From: Trochalopteron elliotii
Lineage: Eukaryota; Chordata; Aves; Passeriformes; Leiothrichidae
Length of the DNA stretch: 64,000 nucleotides
Assembly: GCA_024734555.1 (NCBI GenBank)
Contig: JANPWX010000151.1
Coordinates: 1,528,020-1,592,019, forward strand
Reading direction: 5' to 3'
Notes under the pieces: generated by a model
The model's input: the letters and a program-made list of their open reading frames with translations, nothing else
Told to the model about the DNA's origin: nothing
Databases searched by the model: none
Part shown: piece after piece, positions 36,601 to 50,676 of the stretch
How positions within the stretch are numbered: position 1 is the stretch's first letter
Layout of the letters: each line of letters begins with the position of its first letter
Translations under genes and position numbers: made by a program

Positions 36601-39600
36601 ATGAAAGAAATTGATCTTCTTGGAGGTTAAACACTCCAGCAAATAACAAGTGGATTACTATGAGCTACATGAAGTTTGAACTTCTCATGGTAGAAGAATT
36701 ACAACAAAATATTGGATACAGTCTAAAACTTTGTCTTTAGATTGACTGTGTAGAAGTATGACAAATAATATGTTATAGAGGCCTGGAGAGGAAAATTCAC
36801 CCAACCTCTCAACTTGAGATGGTGCTTAAAGAGCACAGATAGGACTGAGCTCTGGAGAGACACACTGTGACATTTTCAAATCAGTGTCAAGGAGGGTTTC
36901 TAGGAGAATTCTGAGAATCTAACGATAGAAATCTACCTGATCAGGTAATTAAAGAACTGATGCAAAGCCCACAACATGTGGTCATTGCTGTGTTACTGCC
37001 TTGATACACATGTGGGATTTGTTTTGTCTTCCTAAACAACTGAAAAAAAAAAAAAAAAAAAGACATGGTCAGACAAATCTGAGCAACTCTGACTCTTAGT
37101 TTTCAGAACAAAGAGTGGATTTAGGCACTTATCAACTCAGTGGTTAATCAGTCCCATCTCAGAATACCTAGAACTCCAGCCTGCATTCTTTTTCCACATT
37201 AGTAAGACTGTTGCTTTTGATTTTTATAAACCTGATTAGACTTAAAACTCTGTTTGCACACATCAGATAATAAAATGCTTTAGGGGAAAAAAAAAAAGAA
37301 AAGCTTTCTGACATAATAAGCAAAACGTCCTTTAGCTCACTAGGCAGCACCAGTATGTTTGGACAGAAAAATTAATGGTTGCTGTTTTCAGAGTTGTATT
37401 TGTCAGAAGAAAGGGTGGTTCTTTTTTGGTATTTACTTTCTTTGCAACTCTCTTTATAACTTGCACAGTTCAAAGGGTTTTTGTACAGCTTGTGTAAGTG
37501 TTGCTAGAATGCACTGGAATTAAACATTTATTTATTTTTCATTTTCTTTTACATATTATAAAGCCGTTAAGTGGGAATCATAAGGCTCTCTTGCAGCAAT
37601 CTGGACAGCTAAATAAAATTTTTAACAGATACAGAAATATACAAATATAAAACTGAGAGGAATTTTACTTCCTCCAAAGCAAAGTTTCAAAGTGAAATAA
37701 TCTCAGCACTGGAATATGAAAAGCAAAAGGTGGGCTAAAGGCTGAGTTTAAATTTTCAGCTATATTGTGAGGGGAAGGGTGAGACTCAATGCTAAATTCT
37801 TTCATTGGGTACTGTTTATATTAAAAACCAGAGTTTTTAGATTTAGATTTAGAACAGGCCTTTGTAAAACCTGCGTGTATCCATACCTGGATGTATTGGT
37901 TTGACTTCTGACCAAGACATCAAACCTGATTAAAAGGAGCTTTATCCTTTGGTACTTTTCAATACAAATAAAAAAAAACACCAATGTACAGCAACAACCT
38001 ACAAGAAAATGCCAATTGCAGAAACATCTTAAACAACTTATTGCAGAGAAAACAAAAACAACAAACCCAACCAATAAAAAATCCAACAACCAGTGCAAAA
38101 AAAAAAAGAGAGAAATGACAGGCAGGCTACTGCTAGCTTAATGTGTGAGCAATAATAGAAAATAAGCACCCCCAACAGATTATACTTCTAAGATGTAGAG
38201 CATTTGATATGCCCCAGTTCTCACACCACTGCCTCAGCCCTCTGCAAGGGTGTGTGCTTGAAAGAGGAGATGCTTGAAGAAAGTTTAGAGAGGAGGTTTT
38301 GTAATCCTGTAAAGAAATTGAATTTCTATAGCCATTTCCACTGCTAAAGAAAACAACATTTAGAAAGAAGTGACAAAGATAGAATTTTTATAATTTCTTC
38401 TATTTCTTTTATCCTGTGAGCTGCATTCCGTCAAAAATGCTTCTGATGTAAAACTGTTGAGCAGCTTTAGCAGTACAGAAATAAAATAAAAAAATTCTTT
38501 GCAGAGGGTTAGCAGATGTTGTCTGAATTGTGATTGATGTGGCAGGGCAAACCAGCAGAAGATAATCTAAAACTGAAAAAATAAGAGGCATAGCTGCTCA
38601 AACAACTCATAAAAAATAGTTGCAACAGAGGGCAAAACACATATGGGATAGGTTATTGTTACATGTGTTGAACAGGACTTGGATTTGCTTCTGGGAAAAA
38701 AGGGAGATTAAGAAAGATGTCTGATCTCCTTCCCTTTTCCCTGGCACGAGGAAAACCTAGATAAAATGTTAAGAGACTGAGCAGGTTAGGTGGGCTGTCA
38801 TTTCCATACTTCCCCATGATCAGAACAGCAAATTATTTGTTTCATCAGTGAGCATCTTAAGCATTGAAAATTTTATTAGTTTTCATAGCAGCCAGCATGC
38901 CTATGCTCTCATCTAGCAGAGTAATAGCAAGCAGACAGAGCTAAGAAGGCAGTACCTAATTTCAGAGAAATCTACATTTAAGAGAAGAGGGAGGCTCTCC
39001 CACAGGTTTATGTAGACACTGAAACTTAAAAATATTATTTCCTTATTTTTGCCTGTACTTAATTCATGCTTTGTTTTTTTCCCCCCTACTATAGCACTTG
39101 TACAGGATGCAATATTATTATAAATTCAGATAATCACTGAAAAAAATATTGGCAGGCTTGAAATGCATTCACTGGTTGAGAGCACTGTCTGACTGGTCTG
39201 CTGCTCTGTGCTTTGCTGATATTTTGATAATGTTTTGTGGAAATCACAGCAAGGACCACAGGCATCCAATCCAACAAGGCTTTTGGAAGGTCTGGACAGA
39301 CAGAAGTAACTCAAATGATGCCAGAGCTGTGGAACATCCATCTTGTGTCTTGAGCAAAACCTATGAACTCTCCTGTGTCCCATTTCTGGGTTGATTTGAT
39401 TGCTACCCAGTGTGTGTGTCAGTGTGTGGGACAGGATGAGAAGGAGAATGTTAAAAAGCCCCACTGGGGCAGCAACACATTAATAGACACACAGTTATTC
39501 TAGAGAAAAATGAACAAAGGAAAAATCACTGCTTAAGAGAGCTTAAATTAACAAGCAATGCAAAATTCAGCCAACTGAAAGCAAAGTGTGCACTGGCAGT

Positions 39601-41570
39601 TGTTGTCAGCTTGGGATGACACCAGGTGCAGTAGGGGTGTGAGCTGGGAGAGAAGGTAAGAAAAACCCAAAGCAGATCATTCCCTTGCTGCTTTGATGTG
39701 GAACAGCCAAATCCTCCCTGCCCAGCGTGGTGACAGGAGCAGCTGCAAGTGAACAACTGGGAGCCCAACCTGCTCCTGTTGGTACCAGTGAGCCACAGCC
39801 TGAACAGACACAATGCAAACTGTTCTCAGGAGGCAGCAGATGGCATTCTTCGAGTTTTAGATGCTTCAGGACAAGCATCTTGGTCCCTTTCAGACCTGTG
39901 CCCTACATCCAGTCTCAATGAGAGCTCTAGGCATTACTTGGAGAATGAAAAAAGGTACTAGAAAAGTCTGATCCATCCAGAGCCCTTCTGGAAATTCTCT
40001 CACTAAGCCAAGAGAGACTTTTTTACTATCTCCCTGTCTGCTCTTTGATGTCAGCATGGGGTTTGTTTTCTCCATTTGGAAGGGGCTGCCTACACCCTGA
40101 TGTGGTCCCATATAATGATATTGAGATTTTTTTCTGTTGTGAAGACATGCTGAATAACCATGCCAGCATGCACAGTAACTGGTAAGGATAAAGGCTGAGG
40201 CAGTTATTGGGTATATTTGTAGTCAGTGTTATTTTTAAAAGAGCTACACAGACAAGATCAAATAAATATTTCCCTGTTTTCATCTGCATTCCTTAAATAT
40301 GAGAGAAATCTTTTTGAGAGCAGCAACGTGCCTCTGTGAGTAATCTCCCTTAGCAAGATAAACCCCTCTTTGCTACTGCTGCACAGAGTTAACTTCCCCT
40401 GCCATAAATTTCTTTATTCTGCAGGCTGCACCTCTCAGGGAAGCATGCTTTAGGTGCTGATTGTGTAATCCCCACTCACAGGGATGATCCTCACCTAAGG
40501 GAGATGCTGGGCTGGAATCAAATTACTCCCTTGAGTAAGGGTGACCTCAGTAAATAAAGGGCCAGCAAGCATGTGTAGAGTTTGCAGTTAACCACGAAGA
40601 AACAAGCCTAATGAGGACATTTGGTTCAGACTGTTCTATCCTTTCTAATCCACTCCCTCCCCATTTGTAATGAAAGCAAAACAAATTGGCCCCTGGAGAT
40701 TAAAAACAGCCGGGCAAGGACATGGGAAAGGTGGTGCAGCTTGTCCTCTCAGGGTGCTGAATGTGCTGGAGAGATGGCACAGAGGGTTGAGAAGTCTTGT
40801 TCAAGAGTGAGGGAGAACAGCAGGGATCTGCCTGAGAGCACGTTTGCTACAGCTTGTGGACCTCAAGAGAAAAGGAAGGAACTGAGCTTGGCAAAAAACT
40901 GACATTATTTAATGTAACAACAGCAAAATTTAGGGCAGAACTAATATTTAAAAGCCAAATTTTGCCTAAATGTATATGAAGTAATTCCCTGTGTTGTCAA
41001 GGACCTTTATGTCCTAGGTTTAGTGGCAGAAAAATGCCAAGTATAGTGTTTCCTCCTTATGCAGCTTATTGTATTCTTGTTATTGTGTTCCTCCACACAA
41101 ACCTTTCACTCTTGGGGAGCTCTGACCAGGCCACTTCTCCTTCTCCTCCCACTGAAAGTCAACCACAATCCTCCACTGGTGCTCAGGTCACAGCATAACC
41201 TCAGGAGGGCAAACTGAAGTCCCTTTCTCCAGTGAATAAATGCAAATCACGTGCAAGACATGCCTGTCAACTGCACTTTGCTAAAGTATATCTATTTTAA
41301 AATAAATTTGACTTCTTTACTGCCAGTTAGCATTTCCTTAAGACTTAATACCTCTTATTAAACATATAGAGATAGTCAATGGCTCAGCATTTCTATGCCA
41401 TACTCCAAAAACACACAGTTATCCAGAGAGATGTCATTTTGGATTCCTTGAATTCTCTGTGTTTGTTACCTCAATTACATTGTTTCCTCAACTCTACAAC
41501 GTGGTGTTCATTTTCTTTCACAGAACGGAAAATAATGAGAAATTGCAGTTGAAAAGTTTGATTGGGCACT

Positions 41571-41636
41571 GAAAAACATAGCTGAAAAAATCCTCTTAGG
41601 TATAAAAAAAAGAGTAAAACACAAAGGATTTTTTTA
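41571..41636. repeat. 66-bp dispersed repeat, copy 1
   Basis: The blocks gctgaaaaaatcctcttagg and agtaaaacacaaagg recur in the same orientation at 50609-50676, 9 kb away and in a different intron. The family is unknown. Confidence 0.8.
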
Positions 41637-42010
41637 AATGTTAATAGAGCATTTCAGGGCAGATTACTAATTGCAGTGAGACAGACCAAAATCTAAAAAT
41701 GTCTAAATTTTTCATCCACGTTGTCTGAAGGTGCCCAATTTTCTCATAAGCTCAGAGTAACCATGGACTTCAACAAGAGCATAATTTTGAAAAAGTAAGT
41801 GTTCTAGTTAATTATTTAAATACACATAAAGGCAGTCATCTCTAGGCACTCACACATGAAAATCCTGATGTTATTTTTAATTTTTACTCAAAAATGTGCT
41901 CTGTCAGTTACATGCTGCTGTGTCACTAACAGGAGGACATTGCACTGTCATGGGGAGGGTTTGGCTTATTTCTGTATCCCTGTTACACAATTTCTGCATC
42001 TCCAGTAGAC

Positions 42011-42690
42011 CATGTAAGTACTGGTTCTAGAGAGGTACTACACTGCCTTTGAATAACTCTCCTGCTACAAGGCTCCAGTGAAGCTTGAACACATCACAGG
42101 CTTAGTTTTCTGCAGTTTTAAAATAAAAAAAAAAACCAAACAAAAAAAAAAAAACACCAAAAAACCTTTTAAAAATGTTTTAAAATAAAAAAATAGATAT
42201 TAAAAAATTAAAATAAAAAAAGCAAGTTTTTGTTCCAGTGGGACAGTCAAGTTTCCTCTCTAGATTCAGTAAGAGCAGCAGGGTCTTCTGCCCTCATAAA
42301 TCTGTGTTGTCAGCACAGGATCCCTCTTAAAACACAAATATGGAGCAAGCAGCTACTCAAATCATGTGAGTACTGGTGCTAGAGAGGTACCAACACTGCC
42401 TTTGAGTAACTCCACTGCTACAAGGCTCCAGTGAAGCTTGAACACATCACAGGCTTAGCTTTCCGTGGTTTTAAAATAAAATAAAAAAAAAATAAAAAAA
42501 AACCTTTAAAAAGGTTTTAAAATAAAAAAATATATATTAAAAAATTAAAATAAAAAAAGCAAGTTTTTGTTCCAGTGGAACAAGTTCCCTCTCTAGATCC
42601 AGTAAGAGTAGCAGGGTCTTCTGCCCATATAAATCTGTGTTGTCAGCACAGGATCCCTTTCAAAACACAAACATGGAGCAAGCAGTGACT
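42011..42690. repeat. Tandem duplication, two units of 330-350 bp
   Basis: The first unit (42011-42362) and second unit (42363-42690) share catgt(a/g)agtactggt, ggctccagtgaagcttgaac, acatcacaggcttag, an A-rich core, gcaagtttttgttccagtgg and ggagcaagcag. Differences concentrate in the A-rich core, where the first unit has extra accaaac-type insertions. Several scattered substitutions indicate moderate age. Confidence 0.93.
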
Positions 42691-45600
42691 TCCAAATTGT
42701 CTGGAAGAGCCTATCAATTAAGTCTGGCAAATATCAGATAGACAATAACCAGTGGCAAAAATGCAGTTACATTAAGATGAAGTACCACATAAAGAGAATG
42801 AGCAGAACGTGTGAGGTGGTATAATTGAGCAGCACGAATCAAGGTGATAGAAAGGGAATTAATAAGTTAAAAGGGCATGAGCTAGCATGTGTGGGAGTAA
42901 CTCATTGCCCTTTCCAGCAGCCAGGAGTGATTTTCTTTTTTAATTGGATCATGTTTCTTTGTTGCCCAATTGGATGCTTCTTCTTGCCCTCCTGAAGTAC
43001 AGAATGCTTAAAACAAGTTTTAAAATATGTAATAACACAAAACTGAGAGAGAAGAGTAATCAACAGAAAACTCTTAGCACAAAAGGGCTGACTGGATTCC
43101 GTCCCTAGAAAGTTTTACAATGCTTTACACTCATGCCAAAGGAAGTGTCCAAGACACTAAAGTGATTAAGTTTTGGTAGACATGCTGATTTTGCACTTGT
43201 CTGCTTATGTCCAGCAAGGGAATTGTTTTCCTTCTCTCTCTCCTTTCTCAAACCATTATATTGATCTTAATGCCACACATGAAGGCAGGTGCTCTAAAAC
43301 ACGTGTGAAGTTTTCCTTACAAGGAGACTGCTTGGGTACTCCAGCAGCAAAGTTCTTTCAGCAACCAAAACAAAGTGTGCACTGGAGAGACTGTGTTGAT
43401 ACGACAGTAACAGAATAGTTGATCAGGAAAATCTGTGTATCAATGATAGCAAGGGCTGAGATCTCATTTTCCAAAGTGACTTGACTATGATGAGACCTAA
43501 ACCATCCATGTGCTTTGCAAAATAATCACCATTCATCTACACATTAATGCCAGAGTAGAAGGACTGAGTGTGGACCATTTTTCCAGCAGCACTAGGACTT
43601 TAAAATAAGAAAATTTTGCTACGTTAGCTCAGAAACTCTGTTTTGCACACAAAGCAACTTCCAGCATTGGGATGACAGCTGTGGGAAATATCTAATCTAC
43701 TACTCTGCCATGCACCTCACAAAGTCACCATAAGAACTGTACCTCTCACTCAAAAAAATAAAAAAGTTTTCTGGAAAAGAACTCAAACTACTTTTAAAAA
43801 AATCTAACAAACAAAAACCCCTCAAGCCAAACCCAATTAATCCCTGTGGAATTTCTTGGAAATGTGTAAATACTTAACACTATTTTTTTAAAGTTGTTCT
43901 GGAAACCCAAAGACTTTGAATTCAGTGCCTTTGAAGGCTTCTCCCATGATGGCACAGTTGCTTTTTGTGACATGGATAAAAAAATGTCTGTCCTATCTTT
44001 TGAGCAAAATGCCTGTTTTCTTCCTTATGACAAGTGGTCTTGTGAATGCCCAAATAACCACAAAGCATAAAAGTGTCATCTGTTCTCCTAAAGGCTATGA
44101 AATATTGATGTGCCCACCACCATCATCCAGATGTAGTCTTCAGGCTTTGTTGAACTCATGATCCCAAACCCTTTTGATTTTAGGAGGCACTAATGTAATT
44201 TGGGGCCTTGGATGGTTTGATCCTAACAAAGATTGTCAAAGACACCTTTTTGCTTGTCTGCCCGTGGGTGAACCAGCTTTGCTAGCACATGAACCACTTA
44301 TTGCACTGGACAGTCCCCCATTTCTTGGTTGAGATATTTACTGGCAAGACACAGCCAAATCCCAGGAATTAAGTATGCATGGGACTTGGAAAAAAGAGAT
44401 TGTGAGCTCTTAACATCCTCCATCCATCTATCTGAAGCTGTTGGATTGTCATGTTGACCTAAATGTCTAGCACTGGTAGCCAATAGGAGACAGATTAATT
44501 ATTTATAATTAGAAGCCACTTCTGGAAGTGTTAAATCTGGAACTTTTGTTTCTAGCTCTCAATCTGCAAAATGCAGACACCAGTGATTTACTTCAGAGGG
44601 CAATTCATATGTCTTTCCCCCACCTCAAATCAAACTTTTGTGGAAACTCTCTATGTGCTGAGACAGGTCTTTAAATGCACGAACCTGAATACAAAGCATG
44701 TCCCTCTTAAATTGGATTGTTTCCTGTGGATTGAGCCAGAGAGAAAAAAAAAAAAATCCACGTAAACTCCTTGTGACTCAGAAAAAATGATTCCATGCTG
44801 CAAGCCAATCTCTCCACCTCAGACAAGCTATTTCCAAAGACCAATCCTAATGAGTTTAAGATTTGCATGCAAAAAATTCACCATGTGTTTCACAAATTTG
44901 TTTTATAGGAATCACTGTGCTTTACAGACTTCTCTTCCCCAAATAGTGGTAAGTCAGATCTGGACCTCAAGCCAAGCAGCAGATGTTGGAATTTCCATGC
45001 AGGAGGCAGCTGCCAGTGACCCAGAGGATCCCCTCTTACTAAAGAGATGCTCCTTCCATACAGAGTCTGTTAAGTGAGAAGGAATTGCAGTGTATGTTAC
45101 ATCCATGTAATTTTAGGACAGATCTCAGCAGGTTTTTGTTTTTTTTTCCTTACAGGGGAAAAGCCTTCTGCATTTTAGAAGGGCAAGGAAGCAAAAAAAT
45201 TCTTTATAGATGGTAAAACGCTGCAAGTGCAAGGTTGGTAACTCACCCACTGGTGTTTATGATGCCTCAGGGACAGAACTTGAATGGGACCTGAGACTTG
45301 ACTTCTAAACCTCTGCACTAAACTTACATAAGGATGTAATCCTGTCATGTGCTATTTATGGTTTAGCTTGGGCAATCTTACCCAAAAGGCCTCATGAGGA
45401 AAGTGACACTCTAATACATATGGATGTGGTAACATCTATTCTAGGCTAATCAACAGGCATTTGTACAATTAAAAAATGCCCACTCAAGACTGAGGCTGCA
45501 TTAGATCTCTGTATCTTTTTAAAGCCACTCTGGCCCTCAAGAAACCTGGTTTAACAAATGTGTCCCTAACCAGAACCAGAAATATTAATAGAGGGTATCT

Positions 45601-45850
45601 GTCAGGGGAGGTTGATGGTTTGCTTGCTCCACACTGCACTGGCATTTTGCTGTGTAGACCAAGTGTTTGTTAGTCTGCACCAGGGTCCCTGGCTCTGTTC
45701 TGGCACAAATTAAATATTCCTTGATGAGAAACCTCACAAATGGACTGTGAGATAGTCTAAGTTGGGATTGAGATTGTACATGCAAATGGATACAAACTGT
45801 GTCAGGTTTGGTTCCCTCAGCTTCTCTGAGGGAAGAAGACCTCCAAGACC

Positions 45851-46018
45851 ACCAAGCACACAGCTAAGCTCAGTCTGGACCAGAACTGAGCACCAGGCAC
45901 ACAGCTAAGCTCAGTCTGGACCAGAACTGAGCACCAGGCACACAGCTAAGCTCAGTCTGGACCAGAACAACTGAGCACCAAGCACACAGCTAAGCTCAGT
46001 CTCCACCAGAACAACTGA
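45851..46018. repeat. Minisatellite, 41-bp unit, four copies
   Basis: The core gcacacagctaagctcagtc begins at 45856, 45897, 45938 and 45982, so the period is 41, 41, then 44 after a 3-bp insertion (caa). Units are nearly identical, which suggests copy-number variation between individuals. It lies in intron 5, about 0.9 kb from exon 5. Confidence 0.95.
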
Positions 46019-46934
46019 CATCACAGAGTTTATGGCAACTCCACTCAAGGTTTTCTGCATGGCTAAGGTTAGAAGTACTTTAAGATACCAGTCTAGCAAG
46101 ATCCTCAAAGAAAAATAAACAAAGTGCTCCCTACAGCTACTCTGGAGAAGATTAACTCCTTTTCTGCTCACTGCATCTCTCTTTGCTACAGTCATGGAAA
46201 CCAATGACAGTTTTCTCTCTCCAGAAGGTAAACAGGCCCCATCCATAACAAACTCTCAAGCCAAATGATATCATTTTCCCACATTGTCATGTCCATATTC
46301 CACCTCCACAATGGAACTACCAGACTCAATTACTCATAGCTTTATTGTAAACAAGAAACTGGATGAAAGACTATCAAAGTCTGCTTGAGGACTTTCTCAG
46401 AGGCATCACAAATAATTTAAGCAAATCAGAGAATGTGAGTTTGTCATTGCCCTGTATTCTGTTGCTTCTAAATTGTTCCCCGTTCTCTTGATCTGAACAT
46501 CACATACAAAGAAGCGAATGCAATTTTAATGAAAAAGTTCCTCTCCCTCCAAAACCAACATAAATGACCATACCGAATTTCCATCAAAGCCAAGAATTTA
46601 TAGTACCAAAACTCCACCATGATTTCACAATCATTTAAAGGATTTTGTGTTTGAAATCACAAAAATCCTGGATCTTCCCCTTTTATTATTTAAAAAGGTT
46701 GCACAATCAGGCTGACACACCACAAGACTTCCATTCCTTTCCAGCTCTGCTTTGGTCACCCTTTGATTCATATCACGTTTATCACAAATACATACGTTTG
46801 GAAAAAAGTCTTCCCCCACACACCAAAAAATAAGATGTATCATGTCTTCAAAATCGTTACAAAAGCTACCCCTGCCCCACCACAGACACAGCTGAAAGGA
46901 AAAGGATGGCATTGAAAGGAAAATGATGGCATTA

Positions 46935-47177
<243 letters not shown>

Positions 47178-50100
47178 TCACAGACCTGTGAAGGGTGTCA
47201 CACCTCTCTCCTGACAGGCACATATGGTGGAGGAGAGACAGACTCTTCCCATATGCAACAGCCTATTGCTGGTGTCTATACCATTTGCCAAACACTTGTT
47301 TCTGGAGCAGACACAAACATGACAAAAAGCTCCTCCTTCGTGCTCCTCCATGGCTCCTTACAGCCAGCTATGGGCTACCAACAATTTGCTGTCTTTATTG
47401 ACCAACAATCCACCTTGGGGGAGAAAATCATCACCCTTAATTAAGCCAATCATGAATTATCTTTTATCATATTTTCCAAAGAATTAAGATTCACCAATGG
47501 CAGTGCAGGTAGAACTTGGTGTAAACTCGAGGACCCTTCAAGGTGCAAGTTTTCAGGTAAAGGATTTGTATGCTCACACTGTGTGCTTGTGGATCCATTT
47601 GTAAATCCCCTGATGCACTGGCTAAGGAGAGTGCAAAGCTGTAGGAGTCTTATTATTAGAATGTTTTATTATAACAGCCTTAATGTTTTATCTTGGCTAG
47701 TAGGAGTAGATGCTTTAAGGAGAAAATGTCTCACTCAGAATGCATTTTAAAAGGCAGAGCAAGAAAGAAAAGGCAACGTTCTTCTGTAAAAAGCTGAAGG
47801 CTCACCCTATCTGTTAATAAGAACTTGATTTAATAAATTAGCTTTCAGGAAGCAGCTTCCTTTTTTTTTCTGGTAAAACATTAGTACATTTGGGGAAGGA
47901 CGGATTCCTCATGAATTTGCTAATCATATTGCTTTCAGTCTTGAAACCCTCAGCTTGAACCCAGCCAAATTCAGCAGAGGTTAAAATCTGTTCCAGCCTA
48001 AATGGATGTTTGGCTCTCTGTAAATAAGGCTTGTCTGGGAGTGGCCCATAGGGTGCCATGCAGGTGCCACAGACAGCTGGAAAGAAATTTCCTGGGATGG
48101 GAGAACCAGAACAGATGGAGGGGCCTGGATCCAGCAATGGTTTCTCTCACAGATCGTGGTGTCCCTGTCAGGATCTCATCCATATTCCCCAAAAAGCCCC
48201 CAGACCACGGGGGGCAGAGGCTGAGTTGGCTGATGGCTTAACAAGGAGCTCCAATGCCTGCAGCCTGCAGAAAAATCTTCCTGATGGGGTCACAAACACA
48301 GGGAGCTTAAAATGAATACAAACTGGATATTACAATGAATATTCATTTACTGAAACGTCTAAGTCAACAGATTCCCCCAGCACTAAATCCACACAAAAAT
48401 GTGGATTAGGGGACCGCAAATGCAAAATTCCTTTCTTAAGCAAGTTTTTGTGGGTGTTTTTGGTTTTTTTTTAATTCATATTGAGAGTCTTATAAAACTT
48501 GTCAGCTGTGACTGAGGAACTCCTAACTGGATCTATTCAAAGCCCCAATTTCGAGCACTGCAGAAAGATTTAACTAGGTAAGGAGCATGGGAAAAACTGT
48601 GTGTGGGGAGGTTGGATGCTGAGTTTGTAGGTGTTGCAGAAGCAGGATGCAGAGAAGACAAAAACAGAGCCTGTGAGAAATACTGCATTGACTACAGATA
48701 TCACAGAGAGAGACAAGCAAGGGTTGATGCAAAGAATGTGAATTATTGGAATGTGTGTATTTCTTGAGCCGTGTACACAAATTATACAGCTGCAATTATC
48801 TGCTGGTCCTCACAATAGAAACACTGTAGGTCAAATTTGGCCTAATGTGTTTTCAGTAAGCCACTGATTAAGCTCTAGCAAATTGCCTCTGTTTCACATT
48901 CAAACATTTCTATCTTTCTAGTCCACAGAATTCCCATGATAGGTGATGAGTGACATACCCATACAACAGTCCCAGTCTCCTGGGATCCTCGAAGGGAAAA
49001 AGAATTTACTGCAAAAAGGCTTCTAATACTGTTTTTCAGCTCCAAGACTAGGAATCTCAGGGAAATCTGAGTCAGCAATTGTGCAAAACTGAGGGTCCAT
49101 TCTCCTGATCCACATTTTCACTGCTTTCCCAAAGAGCAGCTCTTGGCATTGGCCACCAAGGCTGTTTGTGCTGCCACCTGCACAGTGAGCAAACCAGACT
49201 GCTCTGGAATTCTGCTGCCCAAGCAATGTCCTAAATTAGTTCAGGAGGAGCAGAAACACCACCAGTAGGAGAGCTCACTCCTCTGGATACAGAGCCTGCC
49301 TTCCCAGACAAGTGCAGCTCCACTGCAGGCCAGTTGGCCTTATTTTTGTGCTCCAGAATTAGGGTACTAAATATGCTCTTTTGAGGTACCCACAGTCATC
49401 TGCTTCTGCACTTCAGGAAAAATTTTCAGTAATTCCTGCTGCTCCTCGTTAAGAACAACCTACATTTAAACCTGAATTGCATTACTCCTGCTAATCCTGC
49501 TTTAATGCATTTACTCCACACTTAATATCTCCCCTGTACTACTCCTGCTTTTTACTAGTGCATTACAACTTCTTATTTCCCTCATTTATTTCACTCTCTT
49601 TGCCTTTTATATTGGGGTCTAGACTGTGCCCAGTGTGGCCCTACTGAATCTCTACTCCAGTCTTCAAATTTATTGAACTTCCTGTCAATTCTTCTTTTTT
49701 GTCTTCACCACCTCCCTCAATCAGGGCATGGGCAGACATCCATGATGTACAGATATCTAATGCTCTTAGCTTTTGCAGTTAATTGCTTTCTGAGACTAAA
49801 GCAGCTAGATGGATGTTAAACTACTGATAAAGATGAGGCCAGAGCCCTACTATCTTATATTCATATAGGGAGTTCTGCTCTTTGATGAAAACCTTTTGGG
49901 AAAGTTTTCAGTGGGTGTGGTGGAGTGAGGTGCAGTTCTTTATCAGTAGGTGAGTTAGCAGGCTCCAAGCACAGGGTGAGAGAACACTGCTGGCACAGAA
50001 ATCAGAGTTTGGGTGGTACAAAAAAGGCAAGAGGGCTAATCTCTTGTGGCCACTGAAAATCTCACCATTGTGCCCTCCAAAAACCAGACATCAACTTTAT

Positions 50101-50400
50101 TTCCTTCCACCTAACTAATTTCCACCAGCCTAAATTCATGTCCCATTTTCATTTGGATATCATACTTTCCACTGATGAAGCACAATTAACATCACCTTGA
50201 TTTCTCAATTTCACTTGTGACATGGCTGCACCTTAACTAAATTCATTTGACAGACATGAACTATAAGAGCAGAAAAACAAATTTTTGTCACATGTATGGA
50301 CATGCTCCATGTTTTGTTTGGGGTTTTTACATATACCTGTGAAGTAAGAAGCTAGCTTCATTGTTTGTTTGTTTGGTTTTTTTTCTTGTGTTTTTTATTT

Positions 50401-50429
50401 CCCTTTTGACATTTGATATATCAAAAGGG
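50401..50429. repeat. Short inverted repeat
   Basis: The arms cccttttga and tcaaaaggg pair perfectly around an 11-nt AT-rich loop. It is probably chance, but it sits alone in otherwise featureless intron. Confidence 0.7.
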
Positions 50430-50608
50430 TTTTCACTTTGCTAGATGACCCCAACAGCAGCATGATAAGGCTGTAACCTGCTCTTCATCTCTTCCTCTGT
50501 GGGGAGTACACCGTGATTTTTATAGCATAAAAAAAAGAACTTGTCAAGGGCCTCCAAAATACAGAAAGAAAACAGAGAGCTTGGTATTTCTAAGGCCAAA
50601 AATCAGCA

Positions 50609-50676
50609 GAAAAACACAGCTGAAAAAATCCTCTTAGGCATAAAAAAAAAGAGAGTAAAACACAAAGGTTTTTTTC
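50609..50676. repeat. 66-bp dispersed repeat, copy 2
   Basis: A direct copy of 41571-41636, differing by a few substitutions and a 2-bp ga insertion in the agag run. The copies flank exon 5. Confidence 0.8.

Noticed and set aside
45851..46018. CRISPR-like array (regular repeats)
   Set aside because: Whole 41-bp units are repeated with no unique spacers, and the context is a vertebrate intron.
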